Assembly: GCA_035440755.1 (NCBI GenBank)
Contig: DAORND010000006.1
Location: forward strand, 1 to 64,000
Direction of reading: 5' to 3'
DNA: 64,000 nt
Source: Aquimonas sp002352135
GTDB lineage: Bacteria > Pseudomonadota > Gammaproteobacteria > Xanthomonadales > Xanthomonadaceae
Shown here piece after piece: positions 53,572 to 62,506 of the stretch (position 1 is the first letter of the stretch; each line of letters opens with the position of its first letter). The notes under the pieces were generated by a model. The model saw only the letters and a list, made by a program, of their open reading frames with translations. It had not been told where the DNA came from and did not search any database. The position numbers and the translations under genes were made by a program.

Positions 53572-54990
53572 TCAGGGTTCTGACGTCAAATTAATGTCGC
53601 CGTCGCGCCCCAGTCCGTACTTGCGCAACTTCTCCACCAACGTGGTTCGACGCAGGCCCAACAACTGCGCCGCGTGCGCGACCACACCCTCGGCACGGTC
53701 CAGCGCCGCCTTGATCAGGTTGATCTCGATACGGGCGATGTGGTCTTTCAGATCGATGCCTTCGGCTGGCAGGGTGTCCGGCACGGCGACCGGCTCGGCA
53801 TCGACCAGATCCAGCTCGACTTCTTCCGGCAACTCGATGCCATCACGGTAGCGTGCAGGCAGATCGCGTGCCCGCACCAGACCCGCTGGATGCAGCACCG
53901 CCAGACGCTCGATCAGGTTGGACAGTTCGCGCACATTGCCCGGCCATTGATAGGCCTGCAGCACCGCCAGCGCTTCCGCCGACAGGCGTACGCTACCCCG
54001 ACCGGACTTCTCCAACTGTTTGGTCAATGCGTTGACCAATTCCGGCAGGTCTTCGCGGCGGTCACGCAGCGAGGGCATTTCGATGGGGAACACGTTCAGG
54101 CGATAGAACAGGTCCTCGCGGAAGCTGCCTTTGACAATGGCGTCTTCCAGGTTGCGATGCGTGGCCGCAATGACGCGCACATTGCAGCGGATCGTCTCGC
54201 TGCCACCGACACGCTCAAAACTGCGTTCCTGCAGGACGCGCAGCAACTTGACCTGCATCGGCATGCTCATGTCGCCGATTTCGTCGAGGAACAAGGTGCC
54301 GCCCTCGGCCAGTTCGAAGCGGCCCTTGCGCGAGGTCAGCGCGCCGGTGAAGGAGCCCTTTTCATGACCGAACAATTCCGACTCCAGCAACTCGGAGGGA
54401 ATGGCACCGCAGTTGATCGCCACAAAGGGGCCGCTGCGGCGCGCGGAGCGCTCGTAGATCGCCCGCGCGGCCACTTCCTTGCCGGTTCCCGACTCGCCAA
54501 GGATCAGCACCGTGGTGTCGAAACTGGCGACCTGATCGATCATTCGCCGCAACTTCTGCACAGCCGCGCTGGAGCCGGTCGGCCCGCCCTTGGGCAGTCC
54601 GACATCAGCGATTTCTTCCATTTTCTTGATGCTGGCGCGACGCAGGAATTCGACCAACTGCGGTTGTTTGATCGGATAGTCGAGCGGCCAGAAGTTGGCC
54701 TCGTTCAGGCCAAAATCCGCCGCCCCATCGAGATGATGTTCGGGAAGCGCAAGAATCGGCGGATGCAGCGGATCACGCTTCAGCCAATCGAGAAACGCCT
54801 TCCACGTACGTTTGTCGGGCACCTCGCCCAGCACCACTGCCAGCCAGTCCTGTGGATCGTGCCGATTGAGGTGCAGTTCGTCGGCATCGGTGACCACGCG
54901 CGGGGTCAGGTCCATGAAGTCCAGAATCGTGCCGATCCGCTCACCGCGTGTGCGATCTGCATCGATCACCAGAATGCGCGATTCAGACAT
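53572..54990 (-). CDS. fleQ: Sigma-54-dependent flagellar master regulator FleQ
   Basis: 472-residue activator: FleQ-type degenerate receiver (about 1-115), AAA+ domain with Walker A GESGTGKE at 165-172 and a GSFTGA loop at 212-217 in place of the usual GAFTGA, and a Fis-type C-terminal HTH (about 430-465, EGVVAHAAQLLGLRRTTLVEKLRKYG). In related bacteria FleQ binds c-di-GMP and activates class II flagellar genes with RpoN. The start overlaps the vemR-like gene by eight bases, giving rpoN-vemR-fleQ. Confidence 0.93.
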   Translation of the reverse strand: MSESRILVIDADRTRGERIGTILDFMDLTPRVVTDADELHLNRHDPQDWLAVVLGEVPDKRTWKAFLDWLKRDPLHPPILALPEHHLDGAADFGLNEANFWPLDYPIKQPQLVEFLRRASIKKMEEIADVGLPKGGPTGSSAAVQKLRRMIDQVASFDTTVLILGESGTGKEVAARAIYERSARRSGPFVAINCGAIPSELLESELFGHEKGSFTGALTSRKGRFELAEGGTLFLDEIGDMSMPMQVKLLRVLQERSFERVGGSETIRCNVRVIAATHRNLEDAIVKGSFREDLFYRLNVFPIEMPSLRDRREDLPELVNALTKQLEKSGRGSVRLSAEALAVLQAYQWPGNVRELSNLIERLAVLHPAGLVRARDLPARYRDGIELPEEVELDLVDAEPVAVPDTLPAEGIDLKDHIARIEINLIKAALDRAEGVVAHAAQLLGLRRTTLVEKLRKYGLGRDGDINLTSEP

Positions 54991-55366
54991 GTCCTCTCTC
55001 CCCAGCGAGGCGCGCCAGAATCGGCATCACCTCCTGTACGTAGTTCAGCTTGCTGATGAAGGCATCCGCACCGGCGCGTGCGGCATGTTCGCGGTGCTCG
55101 GCATCGTCGAAATGACTGGCGATCACGATGTAGGGCGGTGTGGTTTGCGCCTTGATCAAGCGCGTGGCCTGCAGCCCACCCATTTCGGGCATGGCCAGGT
55201 CCATCAAGACTACGGCAGGCTTCAGTTCCTCGGTGCGCGAAATCGCCTCCAGGCCGTTCATCGCCCGACCGACGATCTCCAGCCAGCCCACATTGCGGAA
55301 ATGGCGCATGGCGGCGTTGAGAAATCCATCGTGATCGTCCACCAGCAGCACAGTCAGTCGGTTCAT
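54983..55366 (-). CDS. vemR: Single-domain response regulator, VemR-like
   Basis: 127-residue stand-alone receiver with acidic pair Asp10-Asp11, phosphoacceptor Asp56 in VVLMDLAMPEMGG, and the conserved Lys near 106 in DAFISKLNYV. No output domain. Its location between rpoN and fleQ is that of VemR of Xanthomonas, which acts on motility through FleQ; function by this analogy. It overlaps rpoN by four bases and fleQ by eight. Confidence 0.85.
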   Translation of the reverse strand: MNRLTVLLVDDHDGFLNAAMRHFRNVGWLEIVGRAMNGLEAISRTEELKPAVVLMDLAMPEMGGLQATRLIKAQTTPPYIVIASHFDDAEHREHAARAGADAFISKLNYVQEVMPILARLAGERGHV

Positions 55367-56820
55367 TGGGCATGCCTCATAGGCGCATTGGCGCGCAGCG
55401 AAGTGTGGGAAGTCGGGCCGGGCTCGCGCCGTTCCTTGGCCGATGCGATGTGCAACATTTCTCGATACTTGGCGACCGTTCGGCGGGCGATATGAATGCC
55501 CTGACGTGCCAACAGACTGACGATGGTGTCGTCGGCCAGCGGCGCGGCGCGATTCTCGCCATCGATCAGGCGTTTGACCATGGCGCGCACAGCGACACCT
55601 GCAACCGAAGCACCATCCAGACGAACCGCGAAAAAGTACTTCAGCTCAAAGGTGCCGCGCGGCGTCTGCACATACTTGCCGGTAGTGATGCGCGAGATGC
55701 TCGACTCGTGCATACCGATGGCGTCCGCTACTTCACGCAAGGTCAAGGGCCGCATGCCCTCCTCGCCGCGCTCAAAGAAAGCCAACTGTCGTTCGACGAT
55801 GGCCTGCGTGGTCTTCAACAGGGTGTCATAACGCATCGACAAACCACGTGTCAGCCAACGCGCGTCCTGCAGCAATTCGCGCATGCGCTTCATGCCGGAC
55901 TCATCGGAGGCACTCTCCAGCACCGACTCCACGAAGGGACTGATGCGCACTTTGGGCGCAGTCAGCGGGTTCAGGCTGACCACCCAGGCGCCATTGCGTC
56001 CCTTGCGGACCAGCACGTCGGGAATCACGTATTGCTGCGGATCACTGACGTGGTGCCCTCCGGGCTTGGGGTCGAGGCTCATGATCAGACGCTCGGCGCA
56101 GATCACCTCGTCCGCTTCCACGTCCAACACCGCCGCCAGCGCGTTGTGATCATGGCTCCCGAGCACATGCAGATGCTCCAACAGGATGCGCTTGGCGGTG
56201 TCGAACCCCGCTTCATCATGATCACGCGCGTCCAACTGGACCAGCAGACACTCGCGAAGGTCGATCGCGCCATAACCGACCGGCTCCAGACGGAGCATCT
56301 GTTCGCGCAGCGCGCGGACACGCTCACCGTCTGGCCCAAAAGCCGCCACGGCAGAACGGACCAGTTCGTCCACAGACGTTTCGAGATAGCCCGCGTCGTC
56401 CACTTGATCGATCAGCCATTCCGCCAGCGCAACATCCTCGGTGCGTTTCAGCTCAAGGCGAAACTGTTCCAGTACAAACTGCCGCACGCCCCCGGTGTCG
56501 CGCGCCACGCAGCGCGCCAAGGGATCGTCATCGCCCAATCCGGAAGATGCGCGTGCAACGCCGGGATCGACAAAATCCCGTGATCCCGCATCCGCCGAAA
56601 AATCGTAAGACTCCTCAAGCTCGACCGCTGCGGGCTCGGCCTCCGCCTCTGCTTCGGCGTGATCATCGCCTTCGGCTTCCAGCAGGGGGTTGTCCTCCAG
56701 CGCGCGCGCTACTTCGCGCTCCAGGTCGATGGCATTCAGGTGCAGCAGTCGGATCGACTGCAACAGTTGCGGCGTCAAGCTCAACTGTTGGCCCATGGAT
56801 TGCCGCAGTGCGTGCTTCAT
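55363..56820 (-). CDS. rpoN: RNA polymerase sigma-54 factor RpoN
   Basis: 485-residue sigma factor: glutamine-rich region I (QQLSLTPQLLQSIRLLHL), acidic region II (about 50-90), core-binding domain, HTH and the C-terminal RpoN box ARRTVAKYRE. ATG at 56820 follows AGAAGG; the frame is open to 56952 but less plausible. It starts the rpoN-vemR-fleQ unit; in Xanthomonas this copy corresponds to the flagellar rpoN2, and whether a second rpoN exists cannot be judged here. Confidence 0.94.
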   Translation of the reverse strand: MKHALRQSMGQQLSLTPQLLQSIRLLHLNAIDLEREVARALEDNPLLEAEGDDHAEAEAEAEPAAVELEESYDFSADAGSRDFVDPGVARASSGLGDDDPLARCVARDTGGVRQFVLEQFRLELKRTEDVALAEWLIDQVDDAGYLETSVDELVRSAVAAFGPDGERVRALREQMLRLEPVGYGAIDLRECLLVQLDARDHDEAGFDTAKRILLEHLHVLGSHDHNALAAVLDVEADEVICAERLIMSLDPKPGGHHVSDPQQYVIPDVLVRKGRNGAWVVSLNPLTAPKVRISPFVESVLESASDESGMKRMRELLQDARWLTRGLSMRYDTLLKTTQAIVERQLAFFERGEEGMRPLTLREVADAIGMHESSISRITTGKYVQTPRGTFELKYFFAVRLDGASVAGVAVRAMVKRLIDGENRAAPLADDTIVSLLARQGIHIARRTVAKYREMLHIASAKERREPGPTSHTSLRANAPMRHAQ

Positions 56821-56880
56821 ACCTTCTCCCCGCTGACCCATGGCACACCGACGGACTCTTGTCGGCGATGCAGCGTAGTG

Positions 56881-56929
56881 CCGTCGAATTGACGGACCTT
56901 GGCGAGGATTCTGAATTTTTGACGCCAAG
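56881..56929. promoter_or_regulatory. Two inverted repeats upstream of rpoN
   Basis: CCGTC-GAATT-GACGG (56881-56895) and CTTGGCG-N18-CGCCAAG (56898-56904 with 56923-56929) lie 60-110 bases upstream of the rpoN ATG in a 288-base gene-free stretch. They could be operators for a regulator of the rpoN unit or hairpins; no T-run follows. I see nothing else recognisable in 56821-57108. Confidence 0.4.
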
Positions 56930-57108
56930 CATTGAATCGGGACGCACCCCACGCCTGTGGGGGAATACCGGACAGGCCGTGATCAGGTCCGCGAATTCAA
57001 CCGATGGGGATGCGGAAGGCGATCCTGCTGCAGACGCTTTTCCGACACAGATCGTGAGGACGAACAAACAGAGATTTTGACGCGTCGGTTCGCCGCCACT
57101 TCGCGGCG

Positions 57109-57738
57109 TCAGTTACTCAAGCCGCGCTGTACCGCAAAACGCAGCAGATCATTTGCGCGGCGTATACCCAGCGCTTCCATCATGCGTGCGCGATGCGTTT
57201 CCACGGTCTTGACGCTGATCCCCAGATCAGACGCGATCTCCTTGGTTCCTCGCCCTTTCGCCATCAGACGGAGAATCTCACTCTGCCTCGGCGACAAGGC
57301 ATCCAGATCGCTGCGCAGACTCCCGGCACCGTTCAATCCCATCATTCGCGACGACAGGCGTGGACTCAGAAAGGTCTCACCGGCCAGAACAGCACGTAAC
57401 GCCAGCTCCAGTTCGGCAGGCGCAGAGTCCTTGACCACGAAGCCGCGTGCGCCACGCTCCAGGGCGGACCGCACATAGGCCAAATCGGCATGCATGGACA
57501 TCATCACGACGGCGGTTGCGGGTGCCAGCGCACGCAATTCAGGCAGCACGTCGAGTCCACTGCGCCCCGGCATGGCGATATCGAGAAACGCCACCTCCGG
57601 CTGCAACCGCTGCGCCATCAACAGTGCCTCACTCGCGTCTTGCGCCTCATCAACCGCTTCGACACCCGCCACGCCCTCCAGCAGGCGGCGAATTCCGGCA
57701 CGCACCAGAGTGTGGTCATCGGCTAGCAAGACGCGCAT
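57109..57738 (-). CDS. NarL/LuxR-family response regulator in flagellar cluster
   Basis: 209-residue regulator: receiver with ADDH acidic pair, phosphoacceptor in VAFLDIAMPGRSG and Lys in GFVVKDSAPAE; C-terminal HTH with LSPRQSEILRLMAKGRGTKE and ISVKTVETHRARMMEAL. No kinase gene is adjacent. Its location between the PilZ-like gene and rpoN suggests a link to motility or attachment but does not show one. Confidence 0.9.
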   Translation of the reverse strand: MRVLLADDHTLVRAGIRRLLEGVAGVEAVDEAQDASEALLMAQRLQPEVAFLDIAMPGRSGLDVLPELRALAPATAVVMMSMHADLAYVRSALERGARGFVVKDSAPAELELALRAVLAGETFLSPRLSSRMMGLNGAGSLRSDLDALSPRQSEILRLMAKGRGTKEIASDLGISVKTVETHRARMMEALGIRRANDLLRFAVQRGLSN

Positions 57739-57870
57739 CGCATTCCAAACCTGAGCTGAATGCGGTCAAGGTACCTGAACAAGCCGCGCTTGGGGAGACC
57801 ATCCAAGGTTCTACGCGCGTGGCCCCGGATGACGACACCCTCACCCGGAGACGCGCATGCCACTGCGCGA

Positions 57871-58455
57871 CTACTCGTGCGACTCGCGACGCGTCTGCGC
57901 CACGTGACGCCGATGCTGGCGAAATAGAAGCTTGTCCAGGGCGCGCTGCAGACCAGGATGCGCCAATTCGAATGCCAACCAGAGACGTGCTCCGGTGCTC
58001 TCGGCTTGCTGCGCCAGAAGACGCACCGGCAACGCCAGCGGCGTGGGCAGCCATGGCCGCAGATAGAGATGCAGCACCGCTTGTGCATGCGTGGACATAT
58101 CTACTGAGGAAACAAACGACACGCCCAGGTGCGACCAGCGCAAGCGCGTTTCCTCGGGCAAAGGACGCGAGGTCTGCAGAACCGATGAAAGCAGATCCAG
58201 AGTCAGATCCAGCTTGGCTTCGACCCGGCGCAATGCGGGGTCGGGATGCTCCTCATCGTGATCGATGGCACCACTTTCAATCTGGCCCAGGGTTCGCAGA
58301 AGCCATTCGGCGCGGGCTTGCAGATGCGCGGAATCAAGCTCGCTGCCGACCACCAACCTGACTGGTAGCGACTCCGTGGCAACCAATGTGTCGCCAAACA
58401 GCGCCTGCTCGGCTTCTGCAACCTGCCCGTTCTGCGAGTCAGGCGCGGGCGTCAT
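57871..58455 (-). CDS. PilZ-like protein of the flagellar cluster
   Basis: 194-residue protein with a helical middle (RRVEAKLDLTLDLLSSVLQ) and a beta-rich C-terminal segment (RLRWSHLGVSFVSSVD, LHLYLRPWLPTPLALPVRLL) that resembles the atypical PilZ proteins in flagellar clusters of Xanthomonadales. The RxxxR and DxSxxG c-di-GMP motifs of canonical PilZ are not evident, so ligand binding is doubtful. ATG at 58455 would overlap the fliT-like gene by 17 bases. It may tune motility; function inferred from place only. Confidence 0.6.
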   Translation of the reverse strand: MTPAPDSQNGQVAEAEQALFGDTLVATESLPVRLVVGSELDSAHLQARAEWLLRTLGQIESGAIDHDEEHPDPALRRVEAKLDLTLDLLSSVLQTSRPLPEETRLRWSHLGVSFVSSVDMSTHAQAVLHLYLRPWLPTPLALPVRLLAQQAESTGARLWLAFELAHPGLQRALDKLLFRQHRRHVAQTRRESHE

Positions 58456-58720
58456 CGAGGTAGCTTCGCGTCGCGGCATGATCCCGACGCAAGGTTCCGA
58501 GCTGCTGCTGCAGGGCGTGACGCGCCTCTGACAACGACTGCAACAGTGTCTGCTGGCGCTGCAACAGACGCTGCGCCATCGCAGGATCGGGCGGCACCGC
58601 ACTCATGAAGGCCGCGCGTACGGCACGATCATGAATCCGCATCGCCGACTCAGCCGCATCCAATTGCCCCTCGTTAAGGAGTTCGGCGATCTGTTCGAAG
58701 CGATCGAGGATGGCTTGCAT
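58439..58720 (-). CDS. FliT-like flagellar chaperone candidate
   Basis: 93-residue all-helical protein with heptad-like Leu/Gln repeats (ILDRFEQIAELLNEGQLD, MAQRLLQRQQTLLQSLSEA), 6 bases after fliS. Size, helix content and location match FliT, the export chaperone of the FliD cap, but the family is poorly conserved in sequence, so this is an assignment by context. Confidence 0.6.
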   Translation of the reverse strand: MQAILDRFEQIAELLNEGQLDAAESAMRIHDRAVRAAFMSAVPPDPAMAQRLLQRQQTLLQSLSEARHALQQQLGTLRRDHAATRSYLDDARA

Positions 58721-58726
58721 GGACGA

Positions 58727-59143
58727 TCAACCGGCGGCGGGAATCGCGAGCCAAGCGGCTTCAATCTCGCCCAGCAGGCGATCTGCTTCCTTCATCTTGG
58801 ACACATCGTTCTGCGCATGCGCCTCGACCAGTCGACGCCCGACGTAGTCGTAGATCGACTCCAGTCCGTCGGCGATCTCGCCACCAGCCTGATGATCCAG
58901 AGAACTGCGCAGGCTGTCGACGATGTTGAACGCCGCACTGATGTATTGGCCTTTGCGGGCGATATCGCCCTGTTCCAGCAAGGCCACGGCGGTCTGAATG
59001 CGCTCACGCGCGCCACGCAGCAGCAGGCCCACCAGACGATGCGGACTGGCCCCCTCAATCGCACCCTCCAGGCGCGTGTCTTTGTATTCCTTGACGTAGG
59101 CGTGTGCGCTGTACATGGCGTGCTCCATTGCCTGAATGCTCAT
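58727..59143 (-). CDS. fliS: Flagellar export chaperone FliS
   Basis: 138-residue chaperone that binds flagellin before export. Typical segments are AMYSAHAYVKEYKDTRLEG, SPHRLVGLLLRGARERI and GQYISAAFNIVDSLRSSLD. The ATG overlaps the fliD stop by four bases. Confidence 0.93.
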   Translation of the reverse strand: MSIQAMEHAMYSAHAYVKEYKDTRLEGAIEGASPHRLVGLLLRGARERIQTAVALLEQGDIARKGQYISAAFNIVDSLRSSLDHQAGGEIADGLESIYDYVGRRLVEAHAQNDVSKMKEADRLLGEIEAAWLAIPAAG

Positions 59144-60501
59144 TGGCCTGAATAGGCGCCCGGCAGGTTGGCGAGTTGTGAGGTCAGGAAGCTGCTGGTC
59201 GATTGAAGTTGAGAGATCAGCGTATCCAAGGCGGTGAACTGCTTCAGATAGCGCGACTCGATGGCGTTCATGCGCACATCCAAGGCTTCACGCTGATCGC
59301 TGATATCGGCAAGTCGCTCATTCAATGCCGACGTGCGACCGCTCAGCGAGCCACTGCTACCGATAAACCCATCGGCCAGCGTGACCAGCTTGTTGGCAAA
59401 TCCGTCAGTGCCCGAGAAGGCACGCTGCACCGCAGCCGGATCATCGGCCAGCTTTTCGCGCAGCACCGTCGCGTCCAGCTTCAACGTGCCGTCGGCCTGA
59501 AACGTGATGCCCAGATCGTTGAGCATGTCGAATTCGGCGCTGGCGCCAGAAATCGAACCGGTCAATGTGCTGCGCAATTGCGTCTGCACCGAGCGGGCCA
59601 TCGCATCGCCGGTCAGGATCGACGCCTTTTTGGTTTCCGCGTCGTACTTGGTGGCACTCTTGATCGTGCTGAACACCAGATTCACCGCCGTCACCAGACC
59701 TTGAACCTGGGTGACCGCCGCATTGTCATCTCGCGCCACGGTCAAGGTCGTCAGCGTGCCGATCTCGGCCTTGCTGAGATTGAGGGTAACGCCCTCGATG
59801 ACGTCGGTAATGTTGTTCTTGTCACGCGTGACGGCAAAGCCGTCGACTTCGATTTCCGCATCCGCCGCAGGCGTTGTGGTGGTCATTCCCGTAGCGAACG
59901 CGCTCAGTGCGGGTGTGCTGCCCGACACACTGACCGCATTCGCCGCGCCGGTTTCGCGACCTGTCAGCACCAATCGCACGCCATCGTCGGCGGTGACCAG
60001 CGTGGCCGTGACACCGGTGTTGTCGGTGGCGTCATTGATGGCGTCGCGGATGCCTTCCAGCGTGCCCGTGGTGGTCGTCAGATTGACCGTGAAACTGTCC
60101 GCGCCGACGGTCAAGGTGAGGTCGCCATCACCGATCAGGGTTTCCGCATCCAACTGTGGCGCGGAGGCCAACTTGCTGGCGGTGGCCAGCGCTTTGACTT
60201 CAATGGAATACGCACCGGCCTGCGCGGTGGCCGACGCACTGGCCGAGAAAAAGCCAGTTGCCGATACCGAAGTCGTGCGTGCGCCGAAGGCACCGGTACT
60301 GCCGATAAAGCCCTGTGCCGAGCTGCGCAAGGACGACAGTACGCCGCTGATGGTGCCGAGCGAGCTGAGTTGCGCACTCGCCAGTGACTGGATCCGATTC
60401 AGGCGATTTTCGGCAGGCGCACGTTCGGCAGCCACCAGTTGACTGACCAGACTGGAGACATCCAGACCTGAACCCAATCCTGCACTTGTGATGGTTGCCA
60501 T
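59140..60501 (-). CDS. fliD: Flagellar cap protein FliD
   Basis: 453-residue hook-associated protein 2 that caps the filament. The N-terminus SAGLGSGLDVSSLVSQLVAA and the coiled-coil C-terminus (RLADISDQREALDVRMNAI, FTALDTLISQLQSTSSFL) frame a Ser/Thr/Ala-rich middle (about 80-330). It precedes fliS and follows flaG by 32 bases or so on the same strand. Confidence 0.94.
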   Translation of the reverse strand: MATITSAGLGSGLDVSSLVSQLVAAERAPAENRLNRIQSLASAQLSSLGTISGVLSSLRSSAQGFIGSTGAFGARTTSVSATGFFSASASATAQAGAYSIEVKALATASKLASAPQLDAETLIGDGDLTLTVGADSFTVNLTTTTGTLEGIRDAINDATDNTGVTATLVTADDGVRLVLTGRETGAANAVSVSGSTPALSAFATGMTTTTPAADAEIEVDGFAVTRDKNNITDVIEGVTLNLSKAEIGTLTTLTVARDDNAAVTQVQGLVTAVNLVFSTIKSATKYDAETKKASILTGDAMARSVQTQLRSTLTGSISGASAEFDMLNDLGITFQADGTLKLDATVLREKLADDPAAVQRAFSGTDGFANKLVTLADGFIGSSGSLSGRTSALNERLADISDQREALDVRMNAIESRYLKQFTALDTLISQLQSTSSFLTSQLANLPGAYSGQ

Positions 60502-60533
60502 GATCGAAACTCCTGATACCGCAAACGATCCTG

Positions 60534-60926
60534 CTAGGCACTCTCGCTGATCATGCCCTGGCCCGCGTCGCGAATCCGCTTCGCGATGCGCAAGGCCACC
60601 TCGGTCGGAATCTGGTAGATGACATCCCCGGATTCCCGATCCACGACACTGACGACGACCCGTTGCGCGTCGTCATCGACGCGAAACTGCAGCGCAGTCT
60701 GTGAATCCTTTAGCGTCTCGTCCAGCTCTTTCTGAAGCTCGGCGCGATTGACCGGTTGGCGCTCGGCAGCCTGCGCCGATTTTGCTGGTGCCTGAGCGAG
60801 GTCTGCCGTTGCAACCTGTGCGGCGGCAGTGGCTGCCTCGACCGGCGCAGAACGCGACAAAGCCCCGGTACTGCGTACCGGAGCCACTGCCGAGGTAGAA
60901 CCAATTGTGGGTGCAATCGTAGACAT
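60534..60926 (-). CDS. flaG: FlaG family flagellar protein
   Basis: 130-residue protein with a variable Ala/Thr-rich N-terminus and a conserved C-terminal FlaG domain (LQFRVDDDAQRVVVSVVDRE, VIYQIPTEVALRIAKRI). FlaG influences filament length. I chose the ATG at 60926 with AAAGGG eight bases upstream; a GTG three codons earlier is too close to that site. Confidence 0.88.
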   Translation of the reverse strand: MSTIAPTIGSTSAVAPVRSTGALSRSAPVEAATAAAQVATADLAQAPAKSAQAAERQPVNRAELQKELDETLKDSQTALQFRVDDDAQRVVVSVVDRESGDVIYQIPTEVALRIAKRIRDAGQGMISESA

Positions 60927-60947
60927 GGTGTTCACCCTTTATCCCTC

Positions 60948-60971
60948 GGGGTGCGGTGGCCACCGCACCCC
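60948..60971. terminator. Perfect 24-base palindrome between fliC and flaG
   Basis: GGGGTGCGGTGG is directly followed by its complement, in the 67-base spacer between fliC and flaG. There is no T-run after it on the coding strand, so it may attenuate, or protect the 3' end of abundant fliC mRNA while letting some transcripts reach flaG. Confidence 0.55.
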
Positions 60972-60993
60972 TGGGACCCTATGGAGTATTACC

Positions 60994-62433
60994 TTAGCGC
61001 AACAGACTCAACACGTTCTGCGGAACCTGGTTGGCCTGGGCCAACATCGCCGTACCGGCCTGCTGCAGGATCTGTGCGCGGGTCAGATTGGCGGTTTCCG
61101 CCGCAAAGTCCGCGTCCTGGATCCGGCTGCGCGCTGCGGTCACGTTCTCGCTGTTGATGGCCAAGTTCGAGACCACGTTGCTGAAGCGGTTCTGCAGTGC
61201 ACCGAGATTGGCTCGGCTGGAGTTGATGGTCGCCAGCGCCGAGTCGATGGTGCTGAGTGCGAGTTCCGCACCGGAGGCGGTGGAGACATCAATGGCTGCC
61301 ACACCCGCACCGAAGGTTGCCGTGGCTGCCGTGTAGCCAGCCGTCAAACCGGTTGTTGCCAAACTCGCGCCACCCAGCGTGATGCCTGCGGAATCCGTCG
61401 AGGTGAGACGGATGCCACCAAACGTGGTGCCAGCGGTCAGACCCGTCTCTGCAGCCGCTGTACCGGTTGCCGCAATGGTGACGTTTCGACCATCGGCAGC
61501 GGTCAGCGAAACTGCGCCGGTTGCTGTGCTGAAGGTCGCCGTCACACCGGTCTGATTGGAGACCGCATTGATCGCCGCTGCAGTGTTGCTGCCCATTTCG
61601 ATGGCGTTTGCACCGGCATCAATCGCACCGACGTTGACACCGTTGATGCTGATCGAATCAGCGACGCCGTTCACTGCGCCAAAGGTACCTGCAGCCCCTG
61701 TCACCGTCGTGGCCGTCGCTACCGCCGACACACCGGTCTGGCCCGATACCGCATTGAAGGCCGCCGCCTTGGCAATCGCACTACTGGTCGCCAAGGTGCT
61801 CGACACACCGTCCGACACGGTCGGTCCGATGCCGTAACCGTTGACCGTCACACCGCCGGCCGTGATCGCACCGGTGATCACCGTGGCGCTCAGGCTGGTT
61901 GAATACGACGAGTTGGTACCCACACCCAGCGCATCGGCCCGCGCACTGGCAATCGAGGAGATATCGATCGTCTCACCCTGATTCGCACCGACCTGGAAGG
62001 TCTGCGAAGTGAAGGTGCCGTCCAGCAGCTTGACGCCGTTGAACGAGGTCTGCGTCGCGACCGTGTTGATCTGCTGCACCAGTTGCTCGACTTCGTCCTG
62101 CAGGGCAGCGCGGTCGGAAGCACTGTTGGTCGCGTTGGCGGCCTGCACCGACAGTTCACGCATGCGTTGCAGGGCGCTGGTCACCGAGTCCAGAGCACCT
62201 TCTGCGGTCTGCGCCAGCGAGATGCCGTCATTGGCATTGCGCGAAGCCTGATTCAAACCGCGAATCTGCGAGGTCATGCGGTCGGCAATCGCCATGCCCG
62301 CTGCATCGTCCTTCGCACTGTTGATGCGCAGGCCCGAAGACAGGCGCTGCAGGGAGGTGGCCAACGACGAGCCGGAGGTCGTCAGATTGCGCTGGGCATT
62401 CAGCGAAGCGACATTGGTGTTGATGACTTGCAT
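60994..62433 (-). CDS. fliC: Flagellin
   Basis: 479-residue filament subunit. Conserved D0/D1 ends are clear: N-terminal INTNVASLNAQRNL and LSSGLRINSAKDDAAGMAIA, C-terminal ARSRIQDADFAAETANLTRA and a VPQNVLSLLR end. The central 200 residues are Ala/Gly/Thr/Val-rich with repeated AATATVTGAAGTFGAV-like units, the surface-exposed variable part. AAAGGAGAG precedes the ATG; a sigma-28-type promoter lies about 103 bases upstream. Confidence 0.97.
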   Translation of the reverse strand: MQVINTNVASLNAQRNLTTSGSSLATSLQRLSSGLRINSAKDDAAGMAIADRMTSQIRGLNQASRNANDGISLAQTAEGALDSVTSALQRMRELSVQAANATNSASDRAALQDEVEQLVQQINTVATQTSFNGVKLLDGTFTSQTFQVGANQGETIDISSIASARADALGVGTNSSYSTSLSATVITGAITAGGVTVNGYGIGPTVSDGVSSTLATSSAIAKAAAFNAVSGQTGVSAVATATTVTGAAGTFGAVNGVADSISINGVNVGAIDAGANAIEMGSNTAAAINAVSNQTGVTATFSTATGAVSLTAADGRNVTIAATGTAAAETGLTAGTTFGGIRLTSTDSAGITLGGASLATTGLTAGYTAATATFGAGVAAIDVSTASGAELALSTIDSALATINSSRANLGALQNRFSNVVSNLAINSENVTAARSRIQDADFAAETANLTRAQILQQAGTAMLAQANQVPQNVLSLLR

Positions 62434-62506
62434 GATGACTCTCCTTTGGGATCGTGTTGAGCGTCAGTCGAAACTGGCGTGGATTGCAGCCTTGGCCCTG
62501 AGCTGG

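Noticed and set aside
53674..55056. A 460-codon open frame antisense to fleQ
   Set aside because: Mirror frame of a conserved gene; no domain.
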